From contig CAZBFR010000005.1 in NCBI GenBank assembly GCA_964491425.1, forward strand, positions 1 to 22,836: DNA of 22,836 bases. The letters are read 5' to 3'. The notes beneath the pieces are model-generated. The model saw only the letters and a program-made list of their open reading frames with translations, searched no databases and was not told the origin of the DNA. How positions within the stretch are numbered: position 1 is the first letter of the stretch; each line of letters begins with the position of its first letter. The position numbers were made by a program, and so were the translations under genes. Positions 6,751 through 13,200 of the stretch are shown here, piece by piece. This DNA comes from CAYFMS01 sp964491425. GTDB lineage: Bacteria; Patescibacteriota; Patescibacteriia; UBA9934.

Positions 6751-7454
6751 AGGGAAAAAATTTCCTTCATTATACCAAAGAGATCGCTTTTAATCATGTC
6801 GAGCGGTTGATTTGCGTTCAGGGTGTGGATTTTTGTCCCGCGCGAAGTAAGAAGTTCTCGGAACCACGGCGCGCGGAAACGTTCGGCGGTTGCGCGAAGG
6901 ATCTCGGTTTGCTCGAAAACGCCTTTGTTTTCGGTATCGCGGAGTTTGAGGCGTTCGGCGGCAACGTCTGGGTCGAGGTCGAGGAAAATGAAGTGATCGG
7001 GAGGATTCTTTAGAGCCTCGGCATTTCCGGGAAGGGCGAGGAGTTCTTCAAGCGTCGGCCCATACTTCATTATCGGCTGGATGATCAAGGAACTCGTAAA
7101 TCCGCGCTCTTGGATAATCGTTTTACCGGCGTCGAGGGCTGGAATAATCAGTGTTTGATATTGGAGGTAGCGATCGAGCGAGAAGGCCTGTGCGAGAAGT
7201 GGAGCGAAGTAGCGGTCGGGATGGTGCGAGAGCTCGTCTCGAATCGACGCGCCAACCCACCAATACGTCGGTTCACACGTAAAGAGAATTTGCTCTTCGG
7301 GAAAGTCTGTAATTTTTGGCGGTCGTCCATTTGCCTTAAACCATTCTTTTGTAACGACGCTCTTGTTGCACCGGAGCATTTCCTGCATAAACCGAAACAC
7401 GGTCGATTTTCCACTCCCCGTAATTCCGTCAATCATGATAAATTTCCCTTTCAT
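6747..7454 (-). CDS. tmk: Thymidylate kinase (dTMP kinase), divergent
   Basis: Phosphorylates dTMP to dTDP in the dTTP pathway. It has 235 residues from the ATG at 7454, which is 1 nt after the dut stop (TAG T ATG) and places the P-loop GITGSGKS at residues 10-17. Further family features are FTCEPTYWWVGASIRDEL (equivalent of the T-R-E-P segment), a QERGFTSSLIIQ segment where typical enzymes have DRYxxSxxxYQ, and FIFLDLDPDVAAERLKLRD. The altered DRY motif and some extra length make it a divergent member; a related deoxynucleoside kinase is the alternative. The position between dut and next to thyA strongly supports dTMP kinase. Confidence 0.85.
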   Translation of the reverse strand: MKGKFIMIDGITGSGKSTVFRFMQEMLRCNKSVVTKEWFKANGRPPKITDFPEEQILFTCEPTYWWVGASIRDELSHHPDRYFAPLLAQAFSLDRYLQYQTLIIPALDAGKTIIQERGFTSSLIIQPIMKYGPTLEELLALPGNAEALKNPPDHFIFLDLDPDVAAERLKLRDTENKGVFEQTEILRATAERFRAPWFRELLTSRGTKIHTLNANQPLDMIKSDLFGIMKEIFSL

Positions 7455-7455
7455 A

Positions 7456-7887
7456 CTATCTTCCCGTTGTTCCAAATCCTCCGCGTGACGGCTCTTCGAT
7501 TGTGAGAATTTCGGTAATCTCCGCTTGTACGACCGGAATAATCATCCCTTGCGCAACGCGGTCACCTTTTTCGAGTCGTACTTCCGCCTCCGTTAAGTTA
7601 ACGAGGACAAGAAGGATCTCGTCCTCCGGCCCGCGATAGTCGCTATCGATAACCCCAATCGAATTTGCAAGATCAATCCCTTTTTTCATCGGATTTGACG
7701 ATCGGGACGCTAAAATCAGCACATGTCCCGGTGGTGTTTGGATAACAAGCCCTGTCCGAACTTTAACGATCCCTCGGGGCGGAATCGCGATATCTTCAAT
7801 AATCGCTAAATCAAAGGCGGCCGACCCCGAGGTCTGGTAGGCGGGAAGGACAGCGTGTTTTACAAGGCGCTTAACCGGAAGCTTCAT
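7456..7887 (-). CDS. dut: dUTP diphosphatase
   Basis: Hydrolyses dUTP to dUMP, keeping uracil out of DNA and feeding thymidylate synthase. It is 143 residues, the usual length of trimeric dUTPases. All five motifs are visible: SGSAAFDL (residues 20-27), ASRSS (60-64), GVIDSDYRG (78-86, with the catalytic aspartate), GDRVAQGMI (108-116) and the C-terminal arm RGGFGTTGR (135-143). I chose the ATG at 7887; an in-frame TTG 18 nt upstream adds only six residues before the family start. It is first in a minus-strand unit with tmk and two membrane proteins, and divergent from thyA. Confidence 0.95.
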   Translation of the reverse strand: MKLPVKRLVKHAVLPAYQTSGSAAFDLAIIEDIAIPPRGIVKVRTGLVIQTPPGHVLILASRSSNPMKKGIDLANSIGVIDSDYRGPEDEILLVLVNLTEAEVRLEKGDRVAQGMIIPVVQAEITEILTIEEPSRGGFGTTGR

Positions 7888-7929
7888 ACGACTGCACGGT
7901 ATCAATGCCGGAGAACCCTGAAAAATTAG

Positions 7930-7985
7930 ATATCCCCAAGCGCTCTAAAATCAAGGAAATAGGCGTGTTAAGGTTTGGGGGATAT
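7930..7985 (+). repeat. Inverted repeat ending on the thyA start codon
   Basis: ATATCCCCAA (7930-7939) is complementary to TTGGGGGATAT (7975-7985) with one bulged G, around a 35-nt loop. The thyA ATG (7984-7986) overlaps the 3' arm. If transcription begins before 7930, the stem would hide the start codon. If it begins from the TAAAAT at 7946-7951, the 5' arm is not transcribed. No ribosome binding site of normal strength is visible. A regulatory role is inference. Confidence 0.35.
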
Positions 7986-8856
7986 GAAAGCCTACTTGGA
8001 TATTGTAAAGCGGATTCTTGATCAGGGGGTGCTTGTCGAGACGCGAACTGGAGTTAAGGCGTTTACGACGGCTGGGGCGATGTTTGAGCATGATATGGCG
8101 GAGGGATTTCCGCTCCTCACGACAAAGAAGGTTCCGTTTCGCCTGATCGCCTCGGAACTCGAATTCTTTATTAAGGGGATTACCGATAAGCAATGGCTTA
8201 TCGATCGGAATAACCATATTTGGGACGAGTGGGCGAGTCCGAAGGTTGCGCCGTACGGACATGACGAAGAGTCGAAGAAGCGGATGCTTGAGGCGCGCGA
8301 GCTTGGTCCGATTTACGGCTTTCAATGGCGTCATTATAATGCACCGTACGAGCAATTTTTTACGAACTACGAAGGAAAAGGTGTCGACCAGTTAAAGAAG
8401 CTTGTACATAAATTAAAGACGAATCCACGCGACCGACGGATGATTGTAATGGCATGGAATCCATCGGTACTCGAAGAGGTCGCACTTCCGCCGTGTCATT
8501 ATGGCTTTCAGGTAACGGTGATTGATGGAAAGATTAATCTTTTGTGGAATCAGCGGTCCGTTGATACGATGCTTGGACTCCCGTTTAATATCGCGAGCTA
8601 CGCTCTGCTTCTTCATTTGCTCGCAAAGGAAACAGGCCTTGCTCCTGGGAAGCTTGTCGGATTTTTAGCGGATGTTCATATTTACGAGAATCACGTTGTC
8701 GGTGCACGTGAGCAATTGTCTCGCGAAGCGAGTACCTTCCCACTCCCAACGATAGAAACGGATAACTTCGCGTCGATCTTTGCGTGGAATTATACCGACA
8801 CCCGAATCCTTAATTACCAGTCCCATCCAAAAATCGAATTTGAAATTGCTGTATGA
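7984..8856 (+). CDS. thyA: Thymidylate synthase (folate-dependent)
   Basis: Methylates dUMP to dTMP using methylenetetrahydrofolate, producing dihydrofolate. It has 290 residues from the ATG at 7984 (MKAYLDIVKRILDQG matches the family start); an in-frame TTG at 7975 is less likely. Motifs: FPLLTTKKVPFRLIASELEFFI, LGPIYGFQWRHYN, the catalytic Cys171 in ALPPCHYGFQ, and QRSVDTMLGLPFNIASYALLLHL. It is about 26 residues longer than the E. coli enzyme; a charged insert around residues 86-106 (PKVAPYGHDEESKKR) accounts for much of this. The stop overlaps the start of the dihydrofolate reductase-like gene (ATGA), which recycles its by-product. Confidence 0.97.
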   Translation: MKAYLDIVKRILDQGVLVETRTGVKAFTTAGAMFEHDMAEGFPLLTTKKVPFRLIASELEFFIKGITDKQWLIDRNNHIWDEWASPKVAPYGHDEESKKRMLEARELGPIYGFQWRHYNAPYEQFFTNYEGKGVDQLKKLVHKLKTNPRDRRMIVMAWNPSVLEEVALPPCHYGFQVTVIDGKINLLWNQRSVDTMLGLPFNIASYALLLHLLAKETGLAPGKLVGFLADVHIYENHVVGAREQLSREASTFPLPTIETDNFASIFAWNYTDTRILNYQSHPKIEFEIAV

Positions 8857-9359
8857 AGGTAGAAATTGTCGTTGCATTGTCGCTTGACGGAAAAATCTCT
8901 TGCGCGAAAGACGAGTCGTCGCTTGTTTGGACGAGTAAGGAAGACACGGCGTTCTTTGTTTCGAAAACGAAAGAGGTCGGCGTTGTTATTATGGGGAGCG
9001 CGACATTTGCGACAATCGGTCGACCGCTCAAGGATCGCCTGCTTGTTATCATGACTCGTGATGCGTCGGGGAAGGAGTCACTTCCAGGGCAAGTAGAATG
9101 GACCGAAAAATCCCCGAAGGAAATCCTCGAGGATCTTAAAAATCGTGGCTACGAGAAGGTCGTTATTGGCGGTGGAGCACAAATCTACTCGGTGTTTCTC
9201 GAAGCGGGACTCGTGACCGACGTATTTGCAACAATCGAGCCGATTATCTTCGGCGACGGCGTCCCATTCGCTTCCGGTAAGCTCAACCAGCGTCTAAAAT
9301 TTGTTGAATCAACAATGCTCAACGAGAGCGCGGTGCTCATGCACTACATGTTGGGGTAG
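8853..9359 (+). CDS. Dihydrofolate reductase family protein (RibD C-terminal type)
   Basis: Probably reduces dihydrofolate made by ThyA back to tetrahydrofolate with NADPH. It has 168 residues. The fold signature is of the RibD C-terminal branch (VVALSLDGKIS near the start, WTSKEDTAFF, GVVIMGSATF, then VVIGGGAQIYSVFLEAGLVTDVF), not classical FolA. The 4-nt overlap with thyA, so that the two are translated together, is the main reason to call it the functional DHFR. A riboflavin-type reductase is the alternative by fold alone, but no other riboflavin gene is nearby. Its last 16 nt overlap the end of the convergent dCMP deaminase gene. Confidence 0.82.
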   Translation: MKVEIVVALSLDGKISCAKDESSLVWTSKEDTAFFVSKTKEVGVVIMGSATFATIGRPLKDRLLVIMTRDASGKESLPGQVEWTEKSPKEILEDLKNRGYEKVVIGGGAQIYSVFLEAGLVTDVFATIEPIIFGDGVPFASGKLNQRLKFVESTMLNESAVLMHYMLG

Positions 9360-9820
9360 GTTTCAGTTTCTGGGTTGAGGATCGTGAAATCGATTCCGGC
9401 CTCTTTGAAGAGTTCTTTTCCACGAGTAGCGGCGTGGTATTCTTTTTTACAAACGACGCGGATAATACCGACGTTCACGATCATTTTTGCGCAGACGTAG
9501 CAGGGCGCCATGTGGCAATAGAGTGTCGCGCCTTTGAGCGAAACACCGATACGCGCGGCTTGAAGGAGTGCATTTTGTTCGGCGTGGATAGTCCGAATAC
9601 AGTGTTTTGTTTGGCTTCCGTCGGCATGTGTGACGGTGTGCATTTCGTGCCCAATATCGTCGCAAGAAGGGATGCCGGACGGTGCGCCAACGTAGCCAGT
9701 TGTAAGGATGCGGTTGTCGAAAACGATCACGGATCCCGAACGACCGCGATCGCACGTCGCGCGCGATCCGACGAGATCGACGATGCTCATGAAATACTCG
9801 TCCCAGCTTGGTCGCGTCAT
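9344..9820 (-). CDS. dCMP deaminase (ComEB-type)
   Basis: Zinc enzyme that deaminates dCMP to dUMP, the substrate of ThyA. It has 158 residues. The zinc and catalytic site is plain: HAEQNA with His79 and Glu81, and PCYVC with Cys107 and Cys110. The N-terminal WDEYFMSIVDLVGSRATC and GYVGAPSGIPSCDD are typical of dCMP deaminases and unlike the RNA-editing or guanine deaminases of the same fold. Its ATG overlaps the stop of the upstream dCTP deaminase-family gene. Homologs are called comEB in Bacillus because of an operon with competence genes; no competence gene is here. Confidence 0.94.
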   Translation of the reverse strand: MTRPSWDEYFMSIVDLVGSRATCDRGRSGSVIVFDNRILTTGYVGAPSGIPSCDDIGHEMHTVTHADGSQTKHCIRTIHAEQNALLQAARIGVSLKGATLYCHMAPCYVCAKMIVNVGIIRVVCKKEYHAATRGKELFKEAGIDFTILNPETETYPNM

Positions 9821-10467
9821 AGAGGGTAGTTTTGTTTGAGTTTATCGAGATCACCGGCGGTTAAAAGGGAAGTTTCTTCCTGCTTATCGACTTTAAAATT
9901 GTTACCCGCGTTTGAGTATTTTGCTTGGTTGAGGCCGTGGAGGTTTGCTTCTTCAGGGGAGAGGGAAGAGGAGAGTTCTTCAAACACAATTTGGCACACG
10001 CGCTCGCCCGGGAAAATTCGGATTACTTGGTTACCCGCCTCGTTTTTCATCGGGAAAATAAGCGTGCCCGAGTACCCGGCATCAATGATCCCGGAAAGTG
10101 AAAGATTGATCCCGCGACGATTCGTCGACGTTCTTGGAAATAAAATCGCCATTAAATCGCCCGCCCGCATTTCGATCTTCTCAAGGCTTGTTCCGATAAC
10201 AAATTCATTCGGGAGTAATTCAAAGTACTGACCCGGCTGTAATATGACTTCATCGAAGTGTTCGGCGTGAAACTGATCCGGCTCGATCGAAACCGTAAGC
10301 GCCTTTCGCCCACGATCCGTCATCATCCAATTCTTCGGAATAAGAAATCGGTAACCGAGGCGAAGGTCAATCGCATGGGGTTGGAGCTGGAATTGGTCAA
10401 GCGCCGGCGTAAACGCGAGGTCCCCGGTCTTAATCCGATCAAGAATATGCGCACGGGTAAGGATCAT
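9817..10467 (-). CDS. dcd: dCTP deaminase/dUTPase-superfamily protein lacking the usual catalytic Glu
   Basis: It has 216 residues from the ATG at 10467 (an upstream in-frame ATG adds six residues). The N-terminal MILTRAHIL and QLQPHAIDLRLG, and the central FPRTSTNRRGINLSLSGIIDAGYSG, place it in the dCTP deaminase (Dcd) branch. Dcd enzymes carry a catalytic Glu just after this motif (ITLE or IVLE); here the aligned residues read TLIFPMKN, with Pro in the Glu position. The second Asp of the dUTPase DxDY motif is also absent. The protein may therefore be a non-deaminating dCTP/dUTP binder or hydrolase, or use another residue. It is coupled to dCMP deaminase by a 4-nt overlap. The symbol is by family. 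Confidence 0.8.
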   Translation of the reverse strand: MILTRAHILDRIKTGDLAFTPALDQFQLQPHAIDLRLGYRFLIPKNWMMTDRGRKALTVSIEPDQFHAEHFDEVILQPGQYFELLPNEFVIGTSLEKIEMRAGDLMAILFPRTSTNRRGINLSLSGIIDAGYSGTLIFPMKNEAGNQVIRIFPGERVCQIVFEELSSSLSPEEANLHGLNQAKYSNAGNNFKVDKQEETSLLTAGDLDKLKQNYPL

Positions 10468-10499
10468 ACGAGAAAAGCTTAGCACGCCCCCGAAAAAAG

Positions 10500-10526
10500 A
10501 AAAAACGCCCGTGTGGGCGCTTTTTC
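10500..10526 (-). terminator. Terminator after rplA
   Basis: CGCCC (10506-10510) and GGGCG (10515-10519) flank a 4-nt GTGT loop, with A5-A6 and T5 runs on the outside. It directly follows the rplA stop on the minus strand, where the U tract is about six long. Confidence 0.85.
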
Positions 10527-11210
10527 TTAGATCGTAGAGAGATCGAGTTTGATTGATGGTCCCATTGTCGTCGTGAGGAAGGCGGTCTTCATATAGACAC
10601 CTTTTGACGAGTTTGGTTTCGCTTTCTTGATTGTCTCAAGGGTAAGCGCGATGTTCTCGGCGAGTTTTGTCGCGTCAAACGATACTTTACCAACGATCGT
10701 GTGGATATTGCAGGTGTTGTCGTTCTTAAACGAGACCTTTCCACCCTTTTGTTCCGTGATCATCTTTTCAATGTTTGGTCCAACCGTATCTGTCTTTGGG
10801 TTCGGCATGAGTCCACGAGGTCCGAGAACCTTCGCGGCCTTAGCGAGCTTAGGCATCATTGCTGGAACGGCAACCGCGACGTCAAAGTCGATTTTTCCGG
10901 TTGCAACGATTTGTTCAATCGTTTCTTCTGTAGCGACGATATCCGCTCCCGCGTTCTTTGCGGCTGTTTCATTTGCACTGTCGACGAAGGCGGCGACGCG
11001 GACTTTCTTTCCCGATCCGTGTGGAAGGGCGATTGTTCCTCGTACCTGTTGGTCTCCTTGCTTTGGGTCGATTCCGACGCGAACATGGATCTCAACGGTT
11101 TCGTCGAAAGCAGCCTTTGGCATGCTCTGTACGAGCGCGACGGCTTCGGTGATTGAGTGAAGCTGCGACTTGTTGATTTTCGCTTTTGCTTCCGTATAGC
11201 GTTTATTCAT
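10527..11210 (-). CDS. rplA: 50S ribosomal protein L1 (uL1)
   Basis: Binds 23S rRNA at the L1 stalk and, in many bacteria, represses its own L11-L1 mRNA. It has 227 residues, the usual size. Recognisable stretches are VEIHVRVGIDPKQGDQQVRG, TIALPHGSGKKVRVAAF, KLAKAAKVLGPRGLMPNPKT and KGVYMKTAFLTTTMGPSIK. I chose the ATG at 11210, one base after the rplK stop (TAA T ATG); a start 15 nt upstream would overlap rplK. The gene is followed by a strong terminator, so rplJ-rplL are not in this operon. Confidence 0.97.
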   Translation of the reverse strand: MNKRYTEAKAKINKSQLHSITEAVALVQSMPKAAFDETVEIHVRVGIDPKQGDQQVRGTIALPHGSGKKVRVAAFVDSANETAAKNAGADIVATEETIEQIVATGKIDFDVAVAVPAMMPKLAKAAKVLGPRGLMPNPKTDTVGPNIEKMITEQKGGKVSFKNDNTCNIHTIVGKVSFDATKLAENIALTLETIKKAKPNSSKGVYMKTAFLTTTMGPSIKLDLSTI

Positions 11211-11211
11211 A

Positions 11212-11637
11212 TTATTTGATCTCAACGCCCATCTGTCGGCATGTTCCGGCGATAATGTTCATCGCTCGGTCCACGTCGTTTGTATTAAGGTCTGGAAGTT
11301 TTGCTGTCGCGATTTCGCGGAGCTGGTCCTTCGTAATCGATCCGACTTTCTCGGAAAGTGGCTTTCCGGATCCCTTAGCGATCTTCGCTGCTTTTTTGAT
11401 AAGCTCTGACGCTGGGGCGATTTTGAGGACGAAGCTAAAGCTTCGGTCTTCGTAAATCGTGAGGACGGCTGGAACGATTTCTCCCTTTCGATCTTGCGTG
11501 GCGTTGTTAAAGTCATTAACAAACTGCGCAATGTTGACTCCTTGTTGACCGAGGATCGGTCCGAGCGGTGGCGCTGGAGTCGCGGCACCTCCCGTCGCCT
11601 GAATTTTGACGACGGCTTTGATCTTTTTCTCTGCCAT
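11212..11637 (-). CDS. rplK: 50S ribosomal protein L11 (uL11)
   Basis: Part of the GTPase-associated centre of the large subunit. It has 141 residues, exactly the usual length. Diagnostic segments: KIQATGGAATPAPPLGPILGQQGVNI at the N-terminus (proline-rich linker region), FNNATQDRKGEIVPAVLTIYED, and the RNA-binding C-terminal domain ending in AMNIIAGTCRQMGVEIK. It is cotranscribed with rplA. Two possible promoters lie upstream. The usual upstream neighbours secE and nusG are present but about 1.5 kb away, separated by unrelated genes. Confidence 0.98.
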   Translation of the reverse strand: MAEKKIKAVVKIQATGGAATPAPPLGPILGQQGVNIAQFVNDFNNATQDRKGEIVPAVLTIYEDRSFSFVLKIAPASELIKKAAKIAKGSGKPLSEKVGSITKDQLREIATAKLPDLNTNDVDRAMNIIAGTCRQMGVEIK

Positions 11638-11651
11638 AACGACGTATTTTT

Positions 11652-11679
11652 AGAATAGATTCCGTTTTTTGGACGGCAA
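11652..11679 (-). promoter_or_regulatory. Proximal rplK promoter candidate
   Basis: TTGCCG (11674-11679), 16-nt spacer and TATTCT (11652-11657), 14 nt before the rplK ATG. Weaker than the distal candidate; the leader would be about 7 nt. Confidence 0.4.
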
Positions 11680-11702
11680 CTATGTCGTGAATTAGTGCTG
11701 GG

Positions 11703-11731
11703 ATTTTGCCCTATTCGTGGATTTTTGTCAA
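11703..11731 (-). promoter_or_regulatory. Distal rplK promoter candidate
   Basis: A perfect TTGACA (11726-11731), a 17-nt spacer and CAAAAT (11703-11708). Transcription would begin near 11696 and give a leader of about 59 nt, one of the few real leaders in the window. The leader contains a short possible hairpin (CCGT/ACGG) and could host L1 autoregulation, but no clear L1 site can be shown. Confidence 0.5.
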
Positions 11732-11796
11732 ACCTCGGGGGATTTTTTGGCGGGGGCGGTGTGTCTTCCGGGGTCGGGCTACTTTTACTTATCGTT

Positions 11797-11834
11797 TTTG
11801 TACCAAATGGTACAATTTGTACGAAATGGTACAA
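11797..11834 (+). repeat. Tandem palindromic operator (two 19-bp units)
   Basis: Two abutting 19-bp units, 11797-11815 and 11816-11834, read TTTGTAC[C/G]AAATGGTACAA and differ at one base. Each unit is itself an inverted repeat with GTAC half-sites and TTTGTAC/GTACAA ends. The pair ends 11 nt before a TATAAG box (11846-11851) and would cover the -35 region of the plus-strand gene at 11885. This is the form expected of a binding site for a dimeric repressor bound cooperatively. The regulator is unknown. Confidence 0.65.
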
Positions 11835-11845
11835 AATGGCCTGTG

Positions 11846-11851
11846 TATAAG
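11846..11851 (+). promoter_or_regulatory. -10 box of the operator-controlled gene
   Basis: TATAAG lies 33 nt before the ATG at 11885. A -35 at normal spacing would fall inside the second operator unit (around 11823-11828) but matches consensus poorly, as expected for a regulated promoter. The leader holds GGGAGAGG (11863-11870) as a possible but distant ribosome binding site. Confidence 0.4.
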
Positions 11852-11884
11852 TAACTGACCTTGGGAGAGGGTGCCTGGGAAGCT

Positions 11885-12145
11885 ATGAAAGTTCATGAAT
11901 TTATCGAGAAAGCCCTGAAAGATGATGCTATTGCTCGAACGGCACTCGCGAGAGGAATAATGAATACAAGCGCTTACGCGAGGGAGTTATCTGCGCTTTA
12001 TACAAAGCAAACGGGAGTGGCGCTTCCGCTTCCGGGAATGATTCGGGCACTCAATCGGTTACGACCTCTTGTAACCCCGGATCCAGAGGTATACTTCGTT
12101 ATGGATAAAATAACGACCTTTCCGGGAATTATGGCGTTTACGGTC
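11885..12145 (+). CDS. Unknown protein, cut off by assembly gap; possible small regulator
   Basis: The first 87 codons from the ATG at 11885 are visible before the gap. The N-terminal part is helical (MKVHEFIEKALKDDAIARTALARG), followed by MNTSAYARELSALYTKQTG and a LPLPGMIRALNRL helix, then a strand-rich start (PEVYFVMDKITTFPGIMAF). The N/SAYAR segment followed by a small helix and an ALxRL helix recalls the N-terminal helical module of archaeal and Patescibacterial proteins that carry a following ACT-like domain; this is a weak resemblance. The tandem operator just upstream suggests it is regulated, possibly by itself. The residues after the gap in the same frame lie opposite another gene and should not be taken as its C-terminus. 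Confidence 0.5.
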
Positions 12146-12245
12146 NNNNNNNNNNNNNNNNNNNNNNNNNNNNNNNNNNNNNNNNNNNNNNNNNNNNNNN
12201 NNNNNNNNNNNNNNNNNNNNNNNNNNNNNNNNNNNNNNNNNNNNN
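12146..12245. other. Assembly gap of 100 N in the accessory insert
   Basis: Exactly 100 N, a placeholder of unknown true length. It removes the 3' part of the gene at 11885 and anything between it and the convergent secreted-protein gene. The 32 nt from 12246 to the next stop codon hold nothing recognisable. Confidence 0.98.
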
Positions 12246-12277
12246 CCTTATCTCGATCCAACGAAGGAGCGATGAAG

Positions 12278-13141
12278 TTAGTATTCGTAGTAAATCACTT
12301 TGACCTCTGGAAGCATGTAGGCTGGAATTACGGCGTGCGAGCCTTCAGGTAAAGCAATCTCGATACCGCGTTCAGAGAACTCAATCATATGGTCAAGGAA
12401 CGTTTGGGAGTAGTCGCCTCCATCAATATTCATGCACTTCATCACGAGTTTTGGTTCTTTGATCGGGTAAAATGTTTCCACATTGTCTGTTGTGATTGTT
12501 AAGCCTGTTAGTTCTGTTTGGGCTTTTGGCTCAGTATTGTCTTGCGACTCCTTAAATTCACACTTATCTTTCGTACTCATCGTTATATAGTGCGTCGATC
12601 CTCCGGCGGGGGTTATTGAAAGTCCATCATCCTGATTAACAAAAGGGCCGTAGTGCTCTACATGCGCCCTAAATAGTTCTTGTCCATCTTTGAAAACGAC
12701 GCTTGTCGTTCCGCCTCCTTCCGGTCCGCCCGAATAGTGACGAAGGGTCACATAGCTCTCGTAACCTGTTGAAGTTTCAATGCCTATGGATGAGAAATCC
12801 TCAACGACGTAGGGCGCCGTATACATGACCGTCTCAACTCCATTCTCAGCCTTTACAAGATCGTATTCAAAGTATGGTCTTTCCTCGTAGTTTTGATAGT
12901 TGTACGAATCATCCGGCGTTGGCTCGGTAAGACGACCAATCCATGTGACGTCATTAAGGATGATCGTTTGTTCCAGCGGTTCAAGGGATTTGCGCAGGGC
13001 TTCTCTTCGTTGTTCTGGCGTCTGGTAAGTAGGGTATGGCTCGCCCTTGCCGTCACTGTTATATGAAACGTCTGTAGACGCGATAAAAGAAGTCATCGTT
13101 AGTTCGATGATCATGGCGAGGATAAGTGTAATAAATGACAT
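12278..13141 (-). CDS. Secreted or membrane-anchored protein of unknown function
   Basis: Encodes 287 residues from the ATG at 13141. A hydrophobic N-terminus (SFITLILAMIIELTMTSFIA) is a signal peptide or anchor; the remainder is hydrophilic, rich in Tyr, Thr, Glu and Pro, with strand-like alternation and only two cysteines (in DKCEF and VMKCMN). No family is recognised. The open frame continues upstream to 13501 but that part lies opposite nusG; the promoter and terminator between 13152 and 13194 fix the start at 13141. The gene sits between nusG and rplK, where core bacterial gene order normally has nothing. It has a strong extended -10 box and a TTGTACAA palindrome next to its start. Confidence 0.65.
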   Translation of the reverse strand: MSFITLILAMIIELTMTSFIASTDVSYNSDGKGEPYPTYQTPEQRREALRKSLEPLEQTIILNDVTWIGRLTEPTPDDSYNYQNYEERPYFEYDLVKAENGVETVMYTAPYVVEDFSSIGIETSTGYESYVTLRHYSGGPEGGGTTSVVFKDGQELFRAHVEHYGPFVNQDDGLSITPAGGSTHYITMSTKDKCEFKESQDNTEPKAQTELTGLTITTDNVETFYPIKEPKLVMKCMNIDGGDYSQTFLDHMIEFSERGIEIALPEGSHAVIPAYMLPEVKVIYYEY

Positions 13142-13143
13142 AG

Positions 13144-13160
13144 TTGTACAAAGTATAGCA
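13144..13160 (-). promoter_or_regulatory. Extended -10 promoter of the secreted-protein gene, with TTGTACAA palindrome
   Basis: TGCTATACT (13152-13160) is an extended -10 located 10 nt before the ATG; no -35 is clear. TTGTACAA (13144-13151) lies between it and the start codon and joins the two half-sites seen in the 11797-11834 operator. Confidence 0.55.
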
Positions 13161-13170
13161 ATCGCTAGAT

Positions 13171-13194
13171 AAAAAAACACGCCCGGGTGGGCGT
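13171..13194 (-). terminator. Terminator after nusG
   Basis: ACGCCC (13179-13184) pairs with GGGCGT (13189-13194), 4-nt loop, followed on the minus strand by seven T (13171-13177). It lies just downstream of the nusG stop (13201) and 11 nt before the next promoter. Confidence 0.9.
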
Positions 13195-13200
13195 ATCTTT

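Noticed and set aside
7903..7905. TTG start for dut
   Set aside because: It adds six residues not seen in the family; the ATG at 7887 fits the dUTPase start.
11797..11834. Cyanobacterial-type LexA box
   Set aside because: The GTAC half-sites are separated by 6 nt here, not 4, and no SOS gene is next to it.
11861..11884. TTG start at 11861 for the operator-controlled gene
   Set aside because: The added residues GEGAWEA are unlike a normal start and the ATG at 11885 begins a clean amphipathic helix; the TTG would be nearly at the transcript start.
12246..12352. Reading frame after the second gap as the C-terminus of the protein starting at 11885
   Set aside because: The frame across N is arbitrary, and most of this stretch is the antisense of the secreted-protein gene.
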